From Gammaproteobacteria bacterium (GTDB lineage Bacteria > Pseudomonadota > Gammaproteobacteria > GCA-001735895): a stretch of 11,998 bases of DNA. Under the pieces are notes generated by a model. The model was not told the DNA's origin. It did not search any database and saw nothing but the letters and a program-made list of their open reading frames with translations. The position numbers and the translations under genes were made by a program. Location of the stretch: contig QNFD01000040.1 of the NCBI GenBank assembly GCA_003645435.1, positions 1-11,998 of the forward strand, in the 5' to 3' direction. Shown one piece after another: positions 6,741 through 11,998 of the stretch. Each line of letters begins with the position of its first letter. Position 1 is the first letter of the stretch.

Positions 6741-9700
6741 CTAGCTGCCGCCATCACCTATTAGTGTGAACGGTGCCCAGAATATCGGATGTGCATAGGA
6801 AAAAACTGGTTTGCCATCGCTACCGGTTTCTGCCGCTTCATCGATCATATGCAGCCTAGTCTGCTGCAATGCCCGCGAACGACCCATCGATTCATCTTTT
6901 GCCTGTAAACCAAACAGCGTCTTTGTTAATTCAGCGGTTGCATTTGAATGCACCGGCCAATTCGATACCAGCAATGAGCGGGCACCCGCATAAAAGAATG
7001 CTCGTCCGAGCCCAGAAATTGCTTCAGCACCCTCACCATCTCCGGCTGCGGTATTACACGCTGACAGCACTACCCAGTCCGCATTCAGCTTGAGGCCTAA
7101 TATTTCTCCCAGGGTTAACAGACCATCCCCCTCGACATTGGCAATCTCGGGTGCGGTCAGGGCCAGGGCCGGCTGGTCCAGGCCGTTCAAGTCACCCGGG
7201 ATCAGACCATGGGTCGCGAACATCAACACTTCGACAGCGTCAAGTTTCATTCCCTTAATTTGCATCTCATTGGCCCGCTTGCCAGTGAAAACTGATATCT
7301 CAGGGTCTGCCCCCAGGCTGGTAGCGATACTCCTGAGTTCCTGGTCCGTGGCTGGCAATCTGGGTAGCAAGCCTAGTTCGGCGCTATCTACGGACCTGGT
7401 CTGCGGGACGCTTCTGAGTTTGATTGAAAATCCCCGGGTAGCAGGTAGAGCCGCCAATTGGACGTTTTTCTCGATCGCAGCATTACTGGCCTGGGTCTGA
7501 TTGAAGTAGGGGTCCCCGAACCCGATAAAAGGTTGGCGGTCAGTACTCATAGCCCCCCGGGAGCGGTGAATACTTTGCAGAGAGATTACCGCTGGAAGGT
7601 AAGTTATCGCTTTTTCACGTGCGAACCACTGAACATCTCGGTAGCGGTCAAACAATAGGCCGCGATCCCGTGGCAGATCATCTGGACTTAAAGTCAGCAT
7701 TGAAAAAGGCAAAGTACCTAGCGGCCCATCTGCCACAATAAATACTTCGGTTGCATTGGCCAATTCACTAATAACGGGCATTAACAACAGCTGGTAAAGG
7801 CTATGGGTCAATTTGGTATCAAGCTCTGGAATGTCATCGAGGGTAGAAATAGATCCGGGGTCGACGGCTTTTCTTAAATCTGAAACCATTTTACTCAGCT
7901 CAGAATGTGACACATCAATTTGCGACCATTTCATCGATCCATTTGGGGAAATTGCCCAAACAATTGTTTGATTATTTAACACGTGATAAACCACAATTGC
8001 CTGGTGTGCTTTCAAATATGACCTGATCTGTGACTCCGTCAAGGGCTGTGGATTAATTAAACTTGAATACTCGGGGAAGCGACTGCCGAGTTCATCATCC
8101 AGAGCGGTTAAAGCCAGTCGAAAAGCTTGAACCCTGGCTCGAATATCATTTAGCTGGCTAATACTGTTACTGGCCGATGTGCTGAGATAAGCGAGCGTCT
8201 GTTGGAGTAGCTTTAAACCCTCGGTAGCATCCTGATGTTGACGAATCAGGCTGGCCAGGTCTTCATTCGACACAACCATTCTAGCTGAAGTAGCGGAAAT
8301 GGCTTTTCGTACCTGTCCATCGTGGGCGGTTGTTGCAATCCCGAGGAGTTCATTTGGAATATCCAGTTCTATGGTACTTGCCGCAATCTGACCCTGTTCC
8401 GAAAGCAGGAAGTGCATATAAGCGCCTAAAATTCGTTCCCGCCTGGCGAGATTTACATTTTCCAGGGAGGAACCCGATAGTCCGGGAATGATTTCTTTGA
8501 ACAGTTCCAAAGCTTGTTCCCCTTTTCCCTGCTCAAGTAACGCGAGTGCCATAATGCCGCCCAGCTCGGCCTGCGTTACATTGGTAGTTTGGAGATCACC
8601 GCTCTGGGTTTGCGCCGAAGTTGAAAGAATCTGGACGGCTCGGTCGGCGGCACCGGTATTGATGAGCGCTTCCACATAGTTCATATTTGAGCCGAAGATA
8701 CGGTCAAATAAATCTTTAAATGATGCAAGGTCGATTCTTGCCGCTTCAATCTCCGCTATTATCCCGGTCCAGTCCTGGTTAACCGCGAGCACAGATATGA
8801 GTGACCGTCGAGCTTCAATCAAACCAAGAGCCTGGGGATCCGCGCACGCGACCTCAAACATGTTAATAGCAGTTCGAGCCAGGTAATCTGCTTCATCCAC
8901 CCGACCTTGAGCAACCACGGCCTCCGCCATCACGGCCAGTAGTTCTCCTGTATAAGGGTTAAATAAATTTGCTTGCGGGATCACCAAATTATCCTGCATC
9001 GACCATTTAACCGCGACCTCGATGGCCTCCCTGGAGACTGCTTCAGCTTCAACAAAACGTCCTTGTCTAACCAAAAGCCTGGCTAGATCTGCTCGAAGGG
9101 TTACAACATCGTGTTCCCACAATACGGAAGACAGGGCGGTTCTATATAATCTCTCGGCCGCCGAAAAATCACCCTTCACATTAGCGAGGCGGGCATCACT
9201 GGCTCGAGCTATCTTCTGTCTCTGTGCCCAGCCCCCAGCAGTGTCTCTCCTTATTCCAGAATCAACCCCCCTTAGATGTGAGGCAGCTCGTGAAGCCTCT
9301 CGGCGATTACCTAGCTTCGTTTGAGCTTCTACGAGTTTGTGATACATCCATCTTCGCTCACGACGTAGTCCCTCTGGAAGAGAACGAGGTGCGGACTCGA
9401 TGATTTCGATTGCCCTGTCAAACTGACCGGCGATAATTTCGAAATCAACTTGATAGAAAAGAAAGTAGGCTGCCATTTGACGATCAGCACCATTCCTGGC
9501 ATTTCTCAGTTCTTCCATCGAAAATTCGAGTTCTTCCTGTCGAATTTCTCTATGCTCTTTACAATTAGCGGGCACGATTTGTAAATCACCAATCATGCTC
9601 CGAATGTCGCTGATGGTACGTGGGGGAGACTGAAATGCGGCAGGCTGAAATTCGACAGCGACCTGTCTGGCGTCTTCCAGGTCCATCGCCGTGACCTGAC

Positions 9701-9776
9701 AGCCAGCGACCAATACAGGCGTGATCCCGAGTATCAATTTCCTGAAAATTGTAATCAATGCTCCCATCATGCTCAC
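6741..9776 (-). CDS. Lipoprotein with TPR-like repeats and C-terminal CHAT protease domain
   Basis: A 1011-residue caspase-like peptidase predicted to sit at the cell envelope. The N-terminus has a lipobox (LVAGC, lipid-modified Cys26) after a hydrophobic stretch. Gln at +2 gives no inner-membrane retention signal, so outer-membrane anchoring is expected under the Lol rule. Residues about 80-540 are alpha-helical with TPR-like units (AAERLYRTAL, EAEAVSREAIEV, EADYLARTAI, QALELFKEI). The CHAT domain covers about 580-1008, with catalytic His855 (FATHG) and Cys907 (LSACNT) and the motifs GLGRAFFYAGARSLLVSNWPV and HPIFWAPFTLIG near the end. The GTG at 9776 is preceded by AGGGA 6 nt upstream; ATG codons at 9770 and 9767 are alternatives that keep the lipobox. 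It is convergent with the cyclase operon (83-bp gap). Substrates are unknown. Confidence 0.93.
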   Translation of the reverse strand: MSMMGALITIFRKLILGITPVLVAGCQVTAMDLEDARQVAVEFQPAAFQSPPRTISDIRSMIGDLQIVPANCKEHREIRQEELEFSMEELRNARNGADRQMAAYFLFYQVDFEIIAGQFDRAIEIIESAPRSLPEGLRRERRWMYHKLVEAQTKLGNRREASRAASHLRGVDSGIRRDTAGGWAQRQKIARASDARLANVKGDFSAAERLYRTALSSVLWEHDVVTLRADLARLLVRQGRFVEAEAVSREAIEVAVKWSMQDNLVIPQANLFNPYTGELLAVMAEAVVAQGRVDEADYLARTAINMFEVACADPQALGLIEARRSLISVLAVNQDWTGIIAEIEAARIDLASFKDLFDRIFGSNMNYVEALINTGAADRAVQILSTSAQTQSGDLQTTNVTQAELGGIMALALLEQGKGEQALELFKEIIPGLSGSSLENVNLARRERILGAYMHFLLSEQGQIAASTIELDIPNELLGIATTAHDGQVRKAISATSARMVVSNEDLASLIRQHQDATEGLKLLQQTLAYLSTSASNSISQLNDIRARVQAFRLALTALDDELGSRFPEYSSLINPQPLTESQIRSYLKAHQAIVVYHVLNNQTIVWAISPNGSMKWSQIDVSHSELSKMVSDLRKAVDPGSISTLDDIPELDTKLTHSLYQLLLMPVISELANATEVFIVADGPLGTLPFSMLTLSPDDLPRDRGLLFDRYRDVQWFAREKAITYLPAVISLQSIHRSRGAMSTDRQPFIGFGDPYFNQTQASNAAIEKNVQLAALPATRGFSIKLRSVPQTRSVDSAELGLLPRLPATDQELRSIATSLGADPEISVFTGKRANEMQIKGMKLDAVEVLMFATHGLIPGDLNGLDQPALALTAPEIANVEGDGLLTLGEILGLKLNADWVVLSACNTAAGDGEGAEAISGLGRAFFYAGARSLLVSNWPVHSNATAELTKTLFGLQAKDESMGRSRALQQTRLHMIDEAAETGSDGKPVFSYAHPIFWAPFTLIGDGGS

Positions 9777-9904
9777 TACGATTCCCTAAGCCCGACAGAC
9801 TGCCGGTCAATCAATTTCTCAGTATATTGCTATTGAACAGTAATATAAGCAAGCTGCTGGCTGCGCGATCAGCCTGTTGCTAAAGTTAGCAGACCGGATC
9901 TTGC
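9777..9904. promoter_or_regulatory. Intergenic region expected to hold the CHAT gene promoter
   Basis: On the minus strand this 128-bp region has TATACT about 50 bp upstream of the GTG and TTGCTT further up, but the 20-bp spacing between them is too long for a standard sigma-70 promoter. I name it only because a promoter must lie here or further upstream. AGGGA at about 9783-9787 is the likely ribosome binding site of the CHAT gene. Confidence 0.25.
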
Positions 9905-9965
9905 TTAGCTGCCACCGTCGCCCATTAGCGTCACCGGTGCCCAGAATATTGGATGGGCATAGGCA
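9905..9965 (-). pseudogene. 3'-terminal relic of a second CHAT gene
   Basis: Read on the minus strand from about 9964, the codons give AYAHPIFWAPVTLMGDGGS and a stop at 9905-9907. The intact CHAT protein ends SYAHPIFWAPFTLIGDGGS. Sixteen of 19 residues match, and the DNA is also similar (ATTCTGGGCACCGGT against ATTCTGGGCACCGTT). The remnant has the same orientation as the intact gene and lies directly upstream of it. A paralogous CHAT gene therefore once stood in tandem and all but its last codons were deleted. The relic is out of frame with the upstream GFA start. Confidence 0.85.
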
Positions 9966-9998
9966 TCCACCCGTAATAGGTGCTTGTATTTCAGACAT
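9957..9998 (-). pseudogene. 5'-terminal relic of a GFA-family gene
   Basis: An ATG at 9998 is preceded by GAGGAG (10005-10010) with a 6-nt spacer, the best ribosome binding site in this part of the window. It opens with MSEIQAPITGGCLC. The GGCLC segment matches the N-terminal signature of the GFA (glutathione-dependent formaldehyde-activating enzyme-like) family, where CxC binds zinc and is normally followed by GxVRY. Here the sequence switches at this point to the tail of a CHAT gene in another frame. The resulting chimeric frame continues to a stop at 9819 (59 residues) without family features. The family call rests on 14 residues. Confidence 0.6.
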
Positions 9999-10078
9999 CC
10001 CGTACTCCTCTAGCAAAAACAGTGTTGGGAAAATTATTATATGAATCCAGGCGACAACTATCCTGACAGAGAGGGATA
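9999..10078. other. Upstream region of the lost GFA gene
   Basis: It contains the GAGGAG ribosome binding site of the relic (10005-10010) and about 65 bp that may have carried its promoter. No other gene or repeat is visible before the 210-bp element starts at 10079. Confidence 0.4.
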
Positions 10079-10288
10079 CTGTTGAAAAACTCGCTAAATT
10101 GACTGCGTGATTTTTCCGATGAAAACCAAACTATCCTGAACTTCATTTACCAATAGGCTCTAGAGTTTAACAGTGACGCTGTAAGAACAGACCACGATAA
10201 CTATGATCCCCTCCGTGTGTTAGGTTCGATAGAAAGGTTAAAACGCAAATGGCTTGGTCCGGTTTAAAGATTTCGAGTTTTTCAACAG
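10079..10288. mobile_element. 210-bp MITE-like element with 15-bp perfect terminal inverted repeats
   Basis: CTGTTGAAAAACTCG (10079-10093) is the exact reverse complement of CGAGTTTTTCAACAG (10274-10288). The 180 bp between have no meaningful open frame on either strand. The structure fits a miniature inverted-repeat element mobilised in trans by a transposase encoded elsewhere. Ends of this GTTGAAAAA type occur on several DDE-transposase families, so I do not assign one. Flanks gagggata and aatctgcc show no clear target duplication. Confidence 0.7.
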
Positions 10289-10373
10289 AATCTGCCAATA
10301 GCGGTTATTCGCTATTATCATGAACGGGTTATAAAGACTTCGTAAAGCTCGATTAACATTGACCCCGAAGATT
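10289..10373. other. Intergenic spacer with a small hairpin
   Basis: AATAGCG (10297-10303) pairs perfectly with CGCTATT (10310-10316) around a 6-nt loop, 8 bp beyond the MITE-like element. No gene is visible. Confidence 0.4.
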
Positions 10374-10525
10374 CTGTACGTCGTCAACCCAAATTGGACG
10401 GATGGTGTCCTGATTTAAGAGACAGTTCAGCTCATCAGGTTTAAATTGTTTCGGTTATCGTAATGCATCTTTCGCCGCATGGCCAAGGTGTTTAATTTGA
10501 TTACCCCTCTTTGATCCAGTGTACC
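10374..10525 (-). repeat. ~150-bp repeat, copy 2 (inverted relative to copy 1)
   Basis: This is the reverse-complement counterpart of 3717-3864. The shared 41-base identical block lies at about 10402-10442. Read on the minus strand, the segment resembling the 3671-3811 frame has a stop and small indels, so conservation does not appear to be for protein. As with copy 1, the CGTACAG end faces the CHAT/cyclase segment and the GGATCA end faces outward. Confidence 0.85.
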
Positions 10526-10590
10526 CCGTCAGCCCCAGTTGGACAGTTTAGCCTGATTGCCTAAGAGACAGTTTTAGCTCATCGTTAACC
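10521..10590 (-). repeat. Degenerate third copy of the ~150-bp repeat
   Basis: Read on the minus strand this segment carries GATGAGCTAAAACTGTCTCT followed by an ATCAGG and a CTGTCCAA-TGGGG-TGACG series in the same order as copies 1 and 2, but with more differences. It directly adjoins copy 2 in the same orientation, giving a partial tandem array. Similarity beyond 10590 is not detectable by eye. Confidence 0.6.
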
Positions 10591-10726
10591 TGAAGCGGCG
10601 CCAATAACACCACGCAGTCTCAGAAAGTCGGATTCTGGGGTAATAATTGAGAAAATATGGCAATAGACACGATTCCCGACAGTCCCCGTGCCACCCATCG
10701 GGTAACCGTTTGAAAAACAATGAAAA
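10591..10726. other. Spacer between repeat array and tRNA fragment
   Basis: No gene is visible. A minus-strand frame of 61 codons (10574-10759) crosses it but runs through the tRNA remnant and the repeat, so it is not credible. Confidence 0.4.
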
Positions 10727-10774
10727 TGGTGCCCAGGGGCGGAATCGAACCACCGGCACGAGGATTTTCAGTCC
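10727..10774 (-). other. 48-nt 3' fragment of tRNA-Phe, probable attachment-site scar
   Basis: On the minus strand the sequence runs from the 3' part of the anticodon arm to the CCA end. It shows GGACTGAAAATCC (anticodon GAA, so Phe), a T-arm of GGTGG, loop TTCGATT and CCGCC with a full set of pairs, and the acceptor strand ending GGGCACCA. The acceptor 5' strand and D-arm are missing, since beyond 10774 the sequence is unrelated. It cannot make a tRNA. Integrases that target tRNA genes leave exactly this kind of 3' duplication at the far end of the integrated element. By orientation, the intact gene and the element would lie to the right of 10774. Confidence 0.85.
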
Positions 10775-11263
10775 AAGTAACTCTTTGTTTTTATTGCAGA
10801 AAGTTCAAGAAAACTAAGCGATTTATTTTTGTGCTATCCCCCTTTTCACGCCACCCGAACCTATCCCGAAATTAATTTCAGTACTCGAACACTGAATTCG
10901 GAAAACTTATTCGGGAACCTGAATATACTCAATGTGTTAGTCAAATCGAACTTCACCCGAACCTCGAACCTAACCCGAACGCTGGATCCCGAAAACTGTT
11001 ATCTCCCGAACTCCTTCTCGAACATCACACCGCAGGCACTGTGCCGAAGTGGAATATTGGGAGAGCCCGAACCCTGCTTGAAAAACTGGAAACCTGAAAA
11101 TCTGGTAGTGTCGCCGGGAATCCGGGCTCGAGAGTCTCCCGGAGTGGTACGGTTCGGATCGGCATGGGGGTTGGGATGCCGACCCCTAAACGACCCCAGA
11201 GTGGGCAATCTGGAGTGTTCCAGATTCAGATCAAATAGGCAAGTATCGGCACGATATAGTTAC
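10775..11263. other. Noncoding stretch rich in CGAAC motifs, with two hairpins
   Basis: I see no gene. A 166-codon plus frame (10829-11329) has an improbable composition and overlaps the IS91 fragment. CGAAC occurs nine times on the plus strand between 10856 and 11072 (starts 10856, 10886, 10947, 10958, 10965, 10976, 11007, 11019, 11068), five of them as CCCGAAC. TCGGCAT (11159-11165) pairs with ATGCCGA (11176-11182), and CCGGGA near 11115 pairs with TCCCGG near 11138. Confidence 0.5.
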
Positions 11264-11604
11264 TCATGCCCGTTCTCGGCCATACTGGTAAGGCTGCAGG
11301 TAACTGTTCTCAGCATCCCGCTCCAGTAGGCCCTGGCGCTCAAGATATCGTCCGACTCGTCGGGCGATAGTTGAGTTAGCTCCTGGATGGTCGGTGAACT
11401 GACCCAGCGAAATCGAGCTGATCCATCGAGGCGGTCGACATACACCCCATCCAGAAACAGCATATGAAAGTGAATATTCAGGTTCAGTGCACTACCAAAT
11501 CGCTGGATCAACGTTACCGCGCCCGTGCGGGCTGCCTTTTTCGAATAATCTGCCTTCTTGACCAGATGCATGGAGATGACACGGTAAACGATACCCAGCA
11601 CCTG
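11264..11604 (-). pseudogene. IS91-family (Y2, HUH) transposase fragment with frameshift
   Basis: The minus-strand reading VLGIVYRVIS, ARTGAVTLIQRFGSALNLNI and HFHMLFLDGVYV is characteristic of the central part of IS91-type rolling-circle transposases; HFH (about 11464-11472) is the HUH metal-binding motif. Near 11358-11366 the frame shifts: the family sequence continues in another frame as RVGRYLERQGLLERDAENSY and stops at 11264. The N-terminal zinc-ribbon part and the C-terminal part with the catalytic tyrosines are absent. At about 11600 it is joined to a membrane-protein gene in the opposite orientation. It cannot be functional. Confidence 0.9.
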
Positions 11605-11862
11605 ATTTTCGCCGGTGGTTTATGGGGGATCATATTTTTAATTCCTATCTATAATAGGTCGCCCATTAAAAAAGGGGTCACACTTAGCGTATTACCCTGG
11701 CTATCGAGTGCTTTTATTGTTTTTCCATTTAGAATGGAGATGGGATGGTTTGGTTTAGGCTTTGGCCTCGGAACACCTATATGGACTTTATTCTTTGCTG
11801 CTATATGGGGTGTTACTGGAACATTGTTTTTGTCGAAGTTTTCAATAGTTATTAAAAATTAA
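11596..11862 (+). pseudogene. 3' fragment of a small integral membrane protein gene
   Basis: From about HLIFAGGLWGIIFLIP to the stop at 11862 the frame reads as about 87 residues with three hydrophobic segments: GGLWGIIFLIPIY, a segment ending in FIVFPF, and TPIWTLFFAAIWGVTG. This resembles uncharacterised small bacterial membrane proteins with an H-L-x-x-G-G-x-W-G start to a repeat-like bundle, but I cannot name a family. Upstream of about 11596 the frame reads through antisense IS91 DNA to an ATG at 11464, so the native 5' end was replaced. Translation from that ATG is possible but unlikely to be meaningful. Confidence 0.6.
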
Positions 11863-11875
11863 AATAATATACTGG

Positions 11876-11998
11876 TTAGTTTCTAACCGAGGGTTGACGT
11901 ACAGCTTGACCATTAGATAAGCCTGTTAAATACACTTCTAAATCGGTGTATTCCTTACTACCTATGGCAATGGGCTGGGTGCCTCCAGAACGGTTGCA
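11876..11998 (-). CDS. 3' end of an unidentified gene entering from the right edge
   Basis: The minus strand is open from the window edge to a TAA at 11876-11878 (40 codons), reading GGTQPIAIGSKEYTDLEVYL and ending GLSNGQAVRQPSVRN. Composition and codon use look protein-like. It converges on the membrane-protein fragment. With only the C-terminus visible I cannot assign a function. Confidence 0.4.
   Translation of the reverse strand, partial: CNRSGGTQPIAIGSKEYTDLEVYLTGLSNGQAVRQPSVRN

Noticed and set aside
3717..10590. Repeat copies as integron attC sites
   Set aside because: No paired core sites of the GTTRRRY/RYYYAAC type at matching positions and no integron integrase.
10574..10759. Minus-strand 61-codon frame
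   Set aside because: It starts inside the tRNA-Phe remnant and ends in the degenerate repeat, with no homology to any recognised protein.
10727..10774. Functional tRNA-Phe gene
   Set aside because: Only the 3' 48 nt are present; the D-arm and the 5' acceptor strand are missing.
10829..11329. Plus-strand 166-codon frame
   Set aside because: Composition is not protein-like, it runs over the CGAAC cluster and two hairpins, and it ends antisense to a recognisable IS91 transposase fragment.
1..11998. CRISPR array
   Set aside because: No regularly spaced short repeats; the repeats seen are long, few and inverted or adjoining.

Overview
The window looks like accessory DNA from a gammaproteobacterium of moderate G+C. 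The basis is an NtrC/DctD-type regulator, an EnvZ-like kinase, an IS6-family insertion sequence, IS91 debris and a bacterial-type tRNA-Phe remnant. No gene here fixes the genus. Much of the DNA is scarred by insertion sequences, deletions and truncated genes, so the few intact genes stand out.

Left part (1-3560): the 3' portion of a sigma-54-dependent response regulator enters from the left edge (+). It is followed by a short reading frame with a CXXCH haem motif and an acidic tail that is probably a gene fragment. Next comes a 5'-truncated EnvZ-like histidine kinase (-), cut by an intact IS6-family element at 2772-3559. A third, solitary copy of the IS end lies at 1713, on the far side of the kinase fragment.

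Central part (3560-9776): three intact genes form the main content. A CHASE2-sensor class III nucleotide cyclase and a small exported protein sit 2 bp apart as an operon (+). They converge on a 1011-residue lipoprotein with TPR-like repeats and a C-terminal CHAT caspase-like protease domain (-). I infer a candidate envelope signalling and proteolysis module: the cyclase senses outside the cytoplasm and makes a cyclic nucleotide inside, while the small protein and the protease are exported. The pairing is an inference from position.

The module lies between two inverted copies of a repeat of about 150 bp (3717-3864 and 10374-10525). A third, degenerate copy abuts the right-hand one.

Right part (9777-11998): upstream of the CHAT gene is the scar of a deletion. 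The first codons of a GFA-family gene, with a good ribosome binding site, are joined to the last codons of a second CHAT gene. A 210-bp element with perfect 15-bp terminal inverted repeats follows, then the repeat copies and a 48-nt 3' fragment of tRNA-Phe that looks like an attachment-site scar. Beyond lies a noncoding stretch rich in CGAAC motifs, a frameshifted IS91-type transposase fragment, the 3' end of a membrane-protein gene, and the 3' end of an unidentified gene running in from the right edge (-).
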